From Cohnella sp. GbtcB17 (lineage in GTDB: Bacteria; Bacillota; Bacilli; Paenibacillales; Paenibacillaceae), in the NCBI RefSeq assembly GCF_019091135.1, contig NZ_JAGXJW010000038.1, forward strand, positions 1-64,000: a stretch of DNA of 64,000 nt, given 5' to 3'. Both the position numbers and the translations under genes were made by a program. A model generated the notes under the pieces. The model made no database searches. It was given only the letters and a program-made list of their open reading frames with translations, and was not told the origin of the DNA. Numbering within the stretch: position 1 is the stretch's first letter; each line of letters begins with the position of its first letter. Below, piece by piece: positions 10,201-17,021 of this stretch.

Positions 10201-11251
10201 CCGAATCATAACCGGCAGCATCATACATCGACATATCCGTTGCGGTAAAATCCATAAATTGAGCCTTTAGCTCACGGACCATTTGACTGTCTGCAACTGT
10301 CAGGCCGTCTATGGTCACGGCAAGTACTTCATCCGCAAGATCTTTCACTTCCTGGAGACGGTCAGTCACGAAAACAGGAAGATCGGCAGTCACACCTTCG
10401 TACGACACAGTGACGGTCTGACTACCCGGTTGATCGGGGTCATAGCCCGATAACATCTCAGCGGTAAGCGGCACTGTTTCTCCCGGCTTCTGCGAACCAT
10501 ACGATACGAATAGAGATAAACCCTCAATATTCAGGGGTTGTCCCGACTTTGCTTGCAATACACCGTCAGCGGGCAGTCCCAAAACTTCCAGTGACGAAAC
10601 GATGTAGCTGCCCCAATCCTCGCATGGCTCTACGAGAAAATCATCAACCGTGCCGGAGACGCTGAATGCCAAAATGCCGGCCTTGCCCGGATTTTTCGTC
10701 ATCTCGTCAATGGTGTACACGACCTGGCCGTCAACAAGGAATCGCGCGCGCGCACCGTAAAAGTCCATTCGCAGCGTTACCTCTTCGCCCAATTGATACC
10801 GCCTGTCATTCGCACCGTTCAAGGTAATGAGCGTCGTATTATTCCGAAGACGGACGACCTGCTCCGTGCCGCCTCCAGGTGCGGATACTACGGCCAGAAA
10901 CAAATCATAGCCATTGAGCGCTCCTGTAGCTGCTGCAGGATTATACGCCGTTATTCCGATCCGGCTGGATGTGGCGCCACTACTCATCGCTACTTTGGCC
11001 GCAACCGAGTAATTGCTCCATGTATCGGAACCCGCGACAAAATTCGTGAAGCTGTTCGTTGTGGCAAAGGCGTACTTATCGTTCTCAACTTTATGCGTGG
11101 TATTATTAGGGGCCGTTGTCCAGCCGCTTAAGGTACCGGATGAAAAATCATCCGAAAAAGAAGTCAGAGGTGCCGTGCCCTCTTCTGCATGAACGGGATA
11201 GGGAATTGCCAAAAACAATGAAAGCGCTAAAATTAAATTGAGTATTCTCAT
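7238..11251 (-). CDS. Large secreted sialidase-fold (BNR) multidomain glycan-binding/degrading protein
   Basis: A 1337-residue exported protein. It has a signal peptide (MRILNLILALSLFLAIPY, cleavage near VHA-EE) and a LamG-like beta-sandwich (about 30-210). An Ig-like domain (about 215-295) is followed by two more beta-sandwich modules (about 375-575 and 590-765). A six-bladed BNR propeller (about 770-1135) carries Asp-box motifs DDGETW, DNEGNTW, YDYGVTW and TNGKDW. Two C-terminal repeats (about 1140-1240 and 1245-1335) share the pattern PGKPVLS-N-WWG-N-G-LFENGELL and resemble the chitinase-A N-terminal carbohydrate-binding domain. There is no clear FRIP motif, so true sialidase activity is unproven; another exo-glycosidase or a binding protein is possible. 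It follows the solute-binding protein gene, as expected for an extracellular enzyme feeding that importer. Confidence 0.78.
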   Translation of the reverse strand: MRILNLILALSLFLAIPYPVHAEEGTAPLTSFSDDFSSGTLSGWTTAPNNTTHKVENDKYAFATTNSFTNFVAGSDTWSNYSVAAKVAMSSGATSSRIGITAYNPAAATGALNGYDLFLAVVSAPGGGTEQVVRLRNNTTLITLNGANDRRYQLGEEVTLRMDFYGARARFLVDGQVVYTIDEMTKNPGKAGILAFSVSGTVDDFLVEPCEDWGSYIVSSLEVLGLPADGVLQAKSGQPLNIEGLSLFVSYGSQKPGETVPLTAEMLSGYDPDQPGSQTVTVSYEGVTADLPVFVTDRLQEVKDLADEVLAVTIDGLTVADSQMVRELKAQFMDFTATDMSMYDAAGYDSAALRNKMFLIVKKMEELQYPYLSQYDVLLYDDYVDIGKYTYRYDMDEFYSPWILTDGAFYSDNKRADGTRKNNTAAIAAEMSTIASIQGDIKLSEDTYAGFFVGLYAETSYLVRFTTRQQSNHNAYEVIINKYSERNSTKGSYIAAKSLPVTEIAALDLDESDILDHWHNLRVNIDKPSNSLIVYFDDVQILTYTEEEFDTISDYGYAALRTTGDGYFDNVMLRGIEAEPEQTNAAAYDDTFEDETVGESPSHWIENPATDHWIVMDENGAKAYGNTTASGYSYTWLHGFEMNPTISAKILAKDFGSGANFGLLARYVIGGAYLKAGYDVDASKWYVEYSRGPDYETKRFYSAVYPFHTNEYYNMVFTLLDHSAELSIDGNTVLSLENEIDGDGDWYGRNGLYAENAVMLVDEVHTVFPGGGEVADGVVEYTVDENTFTTYGDIEQSGDMLVLAAGNSGQYISNDDGETWQISNEYSGLNNSGSYRVIIQLKNGTYLQVGNDFIAKASPDLKTWENRGQVVDEEDRYTSAGNLIPIVHVNGITEVEMPDGTMRILLPVGFRNFPTPTTSVTGSGYTVVYYSDNEGNTWTASQTSTKDLIANDYNLATDKFMQMEGKIVSCSDGSLRLYFSKLNSEGFIGYTESYDYGVTWSGLHTIPYLPTVASSFNVFEDPSNPGTWYMVWINNKPESRGAGVPRTRLSMAKSTNGKDWEFVLDVDRNISTGGVAQNGPQDGHAHQIYQILDASIFINEEYIYVIYGRSVQYAPNAHNAQRLQVVRFEKSAMGITPALNSAGSAPGKPVLSDNNGYDTGLKDGNYDITMNMWWGDNGSTFRLFENGELLETRQLTDETPAAQSATVKIEGRANGSYTYTCELSNTFGTTACEPLEVVVTDAVPGKPVLSQDNWSGAAEYRVTMNMWWGMNGTQYRLYENGELIDTQTLSGHTPDAQTAFTDVSGRAPGVYVYRCELTNAAGTTVCDPVTVTVSAGA

Positions 11252-11291
11252 TCCCAGAACACACCTTTCGCGCTTGTCTCATATTTTTTTG

Positions 11292-11328
11292 GAAGAAGCA
11301 GAACCTATTAACTCGATCTGCTTCTTTC
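11292..11328 (-). other. Stem-loop behind the solute-binding protein gene
   Basis: AAGAAGCAGA (293-302 of the 11-kb stretch) pairs with TCTGCTTCTT (317-326) in the 94-bp gap between the binding-protein gene and the sialidase-fold gene. The strand being transcribed has no T-run after the stem. It may be a 3'-stabilising hairpin that raises the binding-protein mRNA over the downstream genes, a common arrangement in ABC operons (inference). Confidence 0.45.
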
Positions 11329-11345
11329 CTCTCTTCATTCATGCA

Positions 11346-13025
11346 CTAGTGTGACATGTAGTTATCATAGGTTTTCTGCATAATGGCGACTAAATCGTCT
11401 ACCTTCATGGACTTTAAGGAATTCAAATAAGCGTCCCACTCCTTGTCGATATCGGATTGCCCTGTGATCCAGGAAGCTCTGTACTTACCCACGGTATTGA
11501 AAATATCCGTTCTCATCTCGTTCAGCTTTGCCGCGTCATCCGGGTCCAAATAAGGACGCGGCCATACTTCAGTGTTGATTACGCCAGCTTTTTCATATAA
11601 CGCGTAGGTTTCACCCTTCACTTTATCAGCCGCGCTCATCTCGACTTTTCCATTCTTATAATCCGATTCCAGCACCGCCCCCGGAAGATTGTTTTGGAAA
11701 TAGTTTCTAAACGTGTTTGCTGCATATTTCGACATTTCTTCAGCCGGTATAGAATTAACCTTATAAACGCCGTTGTTCAAAGTCAGCCTCGGGTCTTCAT
11801 TGGCGACTCCGTTATAAGCTTCCAGCGTATTTTCCATTAGATAAAGCTGATCAATGAAAGCCATCAGAATCTCCGGGTTTTTGCTATGGCTAGTCAGTTC
11901 GAATTGGCCTTTGCTTCCGGATAAATAGGCCGGATTCAAATAAAATTTCGGTTTGTATCCATCTACGACCGGGGGCAGAATCGCGATGTATTGATCTGCG
12001 AACTTCCCGGCCGGATTTTTGGACGTAAGTATACCGTATTTTGCGGCGTTGGCATCATTTTGGATCGCGCTGAAGGTCTGGGGAGATCCTGTAAAGTACT
12101 CATTCCACAGCCATTTCTTTTCATACCATTTTTGCATCGTTTTGATATAAGCCTTGTATTCTTCCGTCGTCGGAGCGAAAATAACTTTTCCATCCTTCAC
12201 GTATATAAAATTCTCAAATGTGCTGTCTTTTGTAGGTATGCCCCATAGGGAGAGCCAAGCTTCCAGGTGTTCGAACCCAGCTCCTGTACGGGCCAGGAGC
12301 GGAATTTCATCCGTCGGATCTCCGTTTCCATTTGCGTCCTTTGTAGAAAATGCTTCCATCACGTTTTCCAACTCTGCGAGTGTCGTCGGAACAGACAGTC
12401 CGAGATGATCCAGCCATACTTTATTGATCCAGATCGGACTTTCCAGGTACGTGCCGGGAACCTGGTTTGCATAGGGCAGCGCGTATATATTGCCGTCAGG
12501 CGATGTAATTCCCGTCAGCATATCCGCTTTTTCTCCGAGGATTCTGCTGTTGAATACCGGCATCACCTTCGGATCCTTCAAGTACTGATTCATCGGAACC
12601 AAATACCCTTCCTTCGCGTACAAGGCCAAAAAGGTTTCATTCATGGCAGATGCGCCCATAATCGCGTCTGGAGCGTCTGCCGTACCTAGAAGTACATTCA
12701 GCTTTTCCGTGGCGCCGCTCGCATCCGCGCCCAAGCTGATATACTTGATATGGACATTGGTCTTCTCCGCCATCTTTTTAAGAAAATCGGTTTGCTCCGG
12801 ATTTTCGCTCTCCGTGCCATTTACGCCTGCAATGGTGAACGTGACGGGTTCCGCAAGAGGAAAGGTAATGCCCGTCGTGGCCGTTGCCGTGCCTCCGGAT
12901 GCGGTTGGCGCTGCCGTTGAGCTCTCCGTTGTCTCATTGGCATTGTTGGAGCAGGCCGCCGCCGACAGCGCAATGACCGGAACCATGACCAGGGATAACC
13001 ATCTTTGCATTTGTGTCATACCCAT
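11346..13025 (-). CDS. Extracellular solute-binding lipoprotein of a CUT1-type sugar ABC importer (LplA-like)
   Basis: A 559-residue lipoprotein with an N-terminal hydrophobic stretch and a lipobox ending in SAAAC, giving lipidated Cys25. A Ser/Thr/Ala-rich linker (residues 26-48) precedes the mature family-1-type binding domain. Length and motifs (WLDHLGLSVPTTLAELENVM and PTDEIPLLAR) are typical of the LplA/YtcQ class in Paenibacillus, which bind oligosaccharides. The ATG (13025) has AGGAGG 8-9 bases upstream. Two permease genes directly precede it. No ATPase gene is present in the locus, so a shared multi-sugar ATPase (MsmX type) encoded elsewhere probably drives the importer (inference). 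Confidence 0.93.
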   Translation of the reverse strand: MGMTQMQRWLSLVMVPVIALSAAACSNNANETTESSTAAPTASGGTATATTGITFPLAEPVTFTIAGVNGTESENPEQTDFLKKMAEKTNVHIKYISLGADASGATEKLNVLLGTADAPDAIMGASAMNETFLALYAKEGYLVPMNQYLKDPKVMPVFNSRILGEKADMLTGITSPDGNIYALPYANQVPGTYLESPIWINKVWLDHLGLSVPTTLAELENVMEAFSTKDANGNGDPTDEIPLLARTGAGFEHLEAWLSLWGIPTKDSTFENFIYVKDGKVIFAPTTEEYKAYIKTMQKWYEKKWLWNEYFTGSPQTFSAIQNDANAAKYGILTSKNPAGKFADQYIAILPPVVDGYKPKFYLNPAYLSGSKGQFELTSHSKNPEILMAFIDQLYLMENTLEAYNGVANEDPRLTLNNGVYKVNSIPAEEMSKYAANTFRNYFQNNLPGAVLESDYKNGKVEMSAADKVKGETYALYEKAGVINTEVWPRPYLDPDDAAKLNEMRTDIFNTVGKYRASWITGQSDIDKEWDAYLNSLKSMKVDDLVAIMQKTYDNYMSH

Positions 13026-13109
13026 TAAATAAACCCTCCTGTAAAAAATCGTTTATATTGTGACGTTTAATCGCTCCCTTACTGAGCTCACGATCAAACA
13101 TAATCACCG

Positions 13110-14024
13110 TCAGCCTTTTACTGCGCCTAACATAACGCCTTGTATCAGATATCTCTGCAGAAATGGATATAACAAAATCATGGGAAGCGCGCCCACAAAT
13201 ACGACGGCGTATTTCATCAATGATTTCTCCATGAGTAAATGGTAAGCTTCTTCACTTGGCATCGTCTCCAGCAGTGTTGTATCCACGTTGGCGACCATTT
13301 GCGATATGATGATCGTAAGCGGCTGTTTGTCAGGCGTTCTAATGTAGATCAATGCCGAGAAGTAATCGTTCCAATGACTTAAAGCATAGTAGAGAAAAAT
13401 GACCGCTATCATCGCTTTGGACAAAGGCAATGCAAACCGGAAAAAAAACTGGAACTTACTGGCTCCGTCTATAATGGCCGCTTCATATATGCTCTCCGGT
13501 ATGCCTCCCTCAAAAAAGCTTCTCGCGATGATCATATTGAATGCGGACAAGGCGCCGGGAATGACCAGAGCCCATATCGTGTCCACCATGTGCAGCGATC
13601 TGACCAGCATAAAGGTCGGAATAAGGCCTCCGCCGAATATCATGGTGAAAATAAAAAACATACTGATAATCCCACGTCCCGGAAGCGCTTTCCTCGATAA
13701 AGCAAAAGCAGCCGGCAATGTCACCGCAAGATTAATAAATGTCCCCACTGCGGTATATAAGATACTGTTCCGATATCCTGTCCATATTTTAGGAGTATGC
13801 CACAGCTTTTCGTAGGCTTCCGTATTCAGCCCGCTTGGAATGACAAATACACGACCTAGAAAAATATCCGAAGGATTGCTTACGGACGCGATTAGAACAA
13901 ACCAAAGCGGATAAATCGCCATTAACCCTAAAAGGAGCAAAAATACCTTTACTGCAAGATCAAAAATGCGATCGTCTAAACCAGAACCAGGCTTGAAGCT
14001 TCTGTTCAGAGTCGTATCTTCCAC
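13110..14024 (-). CDS. Carbohydrate ABC transporter permease (YtcP/LplC type)
   Basis: A 304-residue inner-membrane protein with six predicted helices. The EAA loop is visible as EAAIIDGASKFQFFFRFALP, the site that contacts the ATPase. The C-terminus ends with RYLIQGVMLGAVKG, a signature of the MalG/LplC branch. The start is a GTG (14024) preceded by AAGGGGGTGA. It is 15 bp downstream of its partner permease and upstream of the binding-protein gene, forming the usual B-C-A order of this transporter family in Paenibacillaceae. Confidence 0.94.
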   Translation of the reverse strand: MEDTTLNRSFKPGSGLDDRIFDLAVKVFLLLLGLMAIYPLWFVLIASVSNPSDIFLGRVFVIPSGLNTEAYEKLWHTPKIWTGYRNSILYTAVGTFINLAVTLPAAFALSRKALPGRGIISMFFIFTMIFGGGLIPTFMLVRSLHMVDTIWALVIPGALSAFNMIIARSFFEGGIPESIYEAAIIDGASKFQFFFRFALPLSKAMIAVIFLYYALSHWNDYFSALIYIRTPDKQPLTIIISQMVANVDTTLLETMPSEEAYHLLMEKSLMKYAVVFVGALPMILLYPFLQRYLIQGVMLGAVKG

Positions 14025-14039
14025 GACATCACCCCCTTG

Positions 14040-14972
14040 TCAAAAAATCGACGTTTCGCTGTAACGCTTGGATAACCAATTGATCAGAAGCAGCATAACC
14101 ATATTAATGCAATTGTTAAACAAACCTACAGCCGAAGCAAAACCGTACTGCGCGCCTTGGATTCCCGCTTTATACACATAAGTGGCGATGACTTCAGAAG
14201 CTGAAATATTCAAATCGGTCTGCATGAGGAGCACTTTATCCACGGAGACACTTAAAATATGTCCCATATGCAGGATCAACATCGTAATGATGACACGCAG
14301 AATCCATGGGATTTGAATCTTCATCATCACTTTGAATTTATTCGCGCCATCTATTCGTGCCGACTCGACAATGGATGTGTCGATGGAATTCAGGGCTGCC
14401 AAATATACAATCGCCGAAAACCCGACATGCTGCCATAGATTTGTGATCGTGTACATCGGGAGTACCAAATCGTTTCTTCCAAAAAAGCTGATCGCTTCCT
14501 GACCCATTAACCTGAGCATGATATTGATAAGCCCTGTTTCTCCGTTGCAAAACAGGTTCAGTATTCCGATAACCAGAACACTGGAAAGCAAATGAGGCAA
14601 ATAGGTAAATGTCTGCGTAAATTTAGCCAGTCGCTTGTTGACGGAATTAAAAATCATAAGCGCCAGCAATATCGTAAACGGGAATGTGATCAAATAGCTT
14701 ACTACACTTAACAGAATCGTATTTTTCATGATGATGCCAAACCAGCCGGCGTTAAAAAAACGAATAAAGTTATCAAAGCCGATCCAATCGCCATTCAGAT
14801 AATTAGCGCCCAGACGCGTGGTTTTAAATGCGATCTGCAAACCATACATCGGCAAATATGAGAATACAAATGTCACTGCTATAGCAGGCAGCAGCATGAC
14901 ATAGAACTCCCAATTCGACAAAAAACCTATTTTAATTTTTCTTGCCAGCGGTATGCTCGTTGTTTCTGTCAT
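14040..14972 (-). CDS. Carbohydrate ABC transporter permease (LplB/YtеP type)
   Basis: A 310-residue membrane protein, the partner of the next permease. The N-terminal part MLLPAIAVTFVFSYLPMYGL and the EAA loop ESARIDGANKFKVMMKIQIP are typical of the LplB/MalF branch; about six membrane helices can be drawn. It is the first gene of the transporter operon and has AAAGGAAA upstream of its ATG. The 260-bp region before it holds a cre-like site (15033-15046) and a perfect 26-bp palindrome (15194-15219). Glucose repression of the operon and control by the neighbouring AraC protein are both plausible. Confidence 0.94.
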   Translation of the reverse strand: MTETTSIPLARKIKIGFLSNWEFYVMLLPAIAVTFVFSYLPMYGLQIAFKTTRLGANYLNGDWIGFDNFIRFFNAGWFGIIMKNTILLSVVSYLITFPFTILLALMIFNSVNKRLAKFTQTFTYLPHLLSSVLVIGILNLFCNGETGLINIMLRLMGQEAISFFGRNDLVLPMYTITNLWQHVGFSAIVYLAALNSIDTSIVESARIDGANKFKVMMKIQIPWILRVIITMLILHMGHILSVSVDKVLLMQTDLNISASEVIATYVYKAGIQGAQYGFASAVGLFNNCINMVMLLLINWLSKRYSETSIF

Positions 14973-15032
14973 TCATAATCGTTTCCTTTCTTTTGTGATT
15001 GAGAATGAATATAGGCCGATTTTATGCCACCA

Positions 15033-15046
15033 AGAAAACGGTTTCA
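15033..15046. promoter_or_regulatory. Catabolite-responsive element (cre)-like site before the ABC operon
   Basis: AGAAAACGGTTTCA matches the Bacillus cre consensus TGWAANCGNTNWCA at 13 of 14 positions (only the first base differs). It lies 61-74 bp upstream of the first permease start, where CcpA binding would block initiation. A second, poorer AAGCGCT core follows at about 15124-15132. Confidence 0.55.
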
Positions 15047-15193
15047 ATCTTCAAAAAGGAAACAAGGCCGCAACAGGTTTAATTTTTATGCACATGCGAA
15101 AACGAAACCTCTTATAACGATTCAAGCGCTAAACAGCCTATTGCAACCAGGGACTTGCGCAAGTTATTATTGAGTCCTTTGCGATAGCTTCAC

Positions 15194-15219
15194 TAGGGCG
15201 TGTATGCATACACGCCCTA
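15194..15219. terminator. Perfect 26-bp palindrome after the FAD-oxidoreductase gene
   Basis: A 13-bp perfect inverted repeat with arms beginning TAGGGCGTG, 13 bp behind the stop of the oxidoreductase gene. As RNA it would fold into a strong hairpin, but no long T-run follows. It could be a weak terminator or a protein-binding operator for the downstream ABC operon. It shares its arm sequence with the hairpin at 7196-7222. Confidence 0.5.
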
Positions 15220-15231
15220 AATCGTTAATGA

Positions 15232-16833
15232 CTAAAGCCGCTTCGCTTCCCCGTAATACCAATTTTTTCTCTTTCCAGAATAACTGGCATAGGATTGGGA
15301 GTGGCTCAGGCGAGGCCAGCCTCTTTCAACGCCTGCCTTGTCGAGAATGTACTGAAAATCTTCCAACGTGGTTTTGGTATTGCGCACGGCCCGGGGAGAT
15401 TCACCCGTGTTCAGGCAGTATGCCGCCAAAGAACCGGCAGCTTCTCCTATATTCCATTCTGTGGAATGCACCCGGAAGGAACCATTGGTGACGTGGGTCG
15501 TACCGATGTTTTTGCAGGCAGGAATCAGGTTTTGAAGACGTATGGGGATAAGTGCGCCGAGGGGAAGCTGCTGCACCCAATGCTGGCCATGAACAGCAGA
15601 GGTAACGTTTGGTCCCCCGTCCTTTGCCTTTTCATGAATGTCAATCCGGTAACCGGATACGCCTACGCTGTCGGCATAATCAATGGGGCCGTCAGGGTGC
15701 ATGTCGATACGGAAATCCTGTTCGCGAATGGTAAACTCCGCCTTTATCCTGCGGCTTTCACGGATATAGGGGTGGGCAGCCAGACCATTGCTCGTATCAA
15801 ACACGTCGGATCTTGGGCAAAGCCCTTTGAACCCAAGTTCGGACTGTAGATAATAGACCAGGGAGAGGGAAAGTTCTTTGGCCTCCTCAAGCGCGGTTTG
15901 TTTTTCTGTCGGAGAAACGCCGGCCAGTACGCGGTCGCGATATTCATTCCCGTTCATCAGAACTGTAATATCGCTATTAAATAAGCTCCGGTCAAAATTA
16001 TCGCGGCAAAAATGCCTGCGGAAATTCCACATGCTTTGCCGGTACGCTTCCGCGTCATTTTCAGCAAAAAGTCCGGCCATCGCGCCGCTTCGTTCAGTCG
16101 TAGCCGTAATATGAGAAAATTTAGAATAAAACTTCTCATAAGACTCAGGCTTCGGAATCGTGAAGTCTTCTTCTGGGTGATACGATAGTGCGATCAGATG
16201 CGTAAACGGCTGCTGCCTGAGCGGCTCGGCATCACCTTCCACGGCCAGAGGTTCGCCTGTCTGGCTGATGCTTTCGGCGCCTGTGACATACTCCGCTCCG
16301 CACATAGGCAGAAGGTCGCCCAGCTCTGTAGCGTCCACCATATAGTTGGCCGAAATGACAACCTGTCTTCCATCCATGGATTGAAATTCCACTGCATCGA
16401 TAAAATCGCCTGTAGTCGTAACCTTGACTGGAGTAAGCCCTTTCAAAATGGACAATAATCCTGCGGACCGGTATGGAGCAAGCATTTCCTCCAATACCGC
16501 CTCGCCTACCCGCGGTTCAAAGCCAAGGGCGCTTACCCAACACGCTCCCGGATTCAAGGTTAAATCCTGCCGGGCCTTTTCGTTCATGGGATAATTTCGG
16601 CGGTAATAGTCTCTGACCTTGCTTCGGAATGTCATGTAGCTGCTGGTATGGCCGAACTTTTCTATCCACGGATGCTCGTCGATCGGTACGCCCTGCCCTG
16701 TGGCTTGGCCGCCAATCCAGCCGGTCTCTTCTGTCATGATCACCCGTTTCCCCATCTTGACAGCGGACAGTGCCGCGGATACGCCTCCAAAACTTGCGCC
16801 TACAACCAGGATGTCTGTTTTCATTTCTATCAT
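15232..16833 (-). CDS. FAD-dependent oxidoreductase (FAD_oxidored family) of the glycan locus
   Basis: The start was set at ATG 16833, which has AGGAGG nearby; an extension to 16893 lacks one. The protein has 533 residues. The Rossmann FAD-binding motif DILVVGASFGGVSAALSA is at the N-terminus, followed by WIGGQATGQGVPIDEHPWIE. A DATELGDLLP segment (near residue 190) is the second family hallmark, and a C-terminal NGSFRVHSTEWNIGEAAGSLA segment closes the FAD site. This family is frequent in Paenibacillus polysaccharide loci, but its substrate is generally unknown. It lies between the AraC regulator and the ABC operon. A role in oxidising a rare sugar or uronate is a guess. Confidence 0.85.
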   Translation of the reverse strand: MIEMKTDILVVGASFGGVSAALSAVKMGKRVIMTEETGWIGGQATGQGVPIDEHPWIEKFGHTSSYMTFRSKVRDYYRRNYPMNEKARQDLTLNPGACWVSALGFEPRVGEAVLEEMLAPYRSAGLLSILKGLTPVKVTTTGDFIDAVEFQSMDGRQVVISANYMVDATELGDLLPMCGAEYVTGAESISQTGEPLAVEGDAEPLRQQPFTHLIALSYHPEEDFTIPKPESYEKFYSKFSHITATTERSGAMAGLFAENDAEAYRQSMWNFRRHFCRDNFDRSLFNSDITVLMNGNEYRDRVLAGVSPTEKQTALEEAKELSLSLVYYLQSELGFKGLCPRSDVFDTSNGLAAHPYIRESRRIKAEFTIREQDFRIDMHPDGPIDYADSVGVSGYRIDIHEKAKDGGPNVTSAVHGQHWVQQLPLGALIPIRLQNLIPACKNIGTTHVTNGSFRVHSTEWNIGEAAGSLAAYCLNTGESPRAVRNTKTTLEDFQYILDKAGVERGWPRLSHSQSYASYSGKRKNWYYGEAKRL

Positions 16834-17021
16834 AGCGTCTGCCTCCTGTCGTCGTTCTGTCGTCATTATAGGATCGACAGAACGGTGGAACAATTGGCTA
16901 TTCAGAAACAGGCCGTTTTTACGTACGATCCATTTCGCATAGGCAGAGAATTCAATCGATCTTTAACGAGCTTTCTATATGGCCGATTGCGGACAACGCT
17001 TTTACATGTATGACGTGTGTT

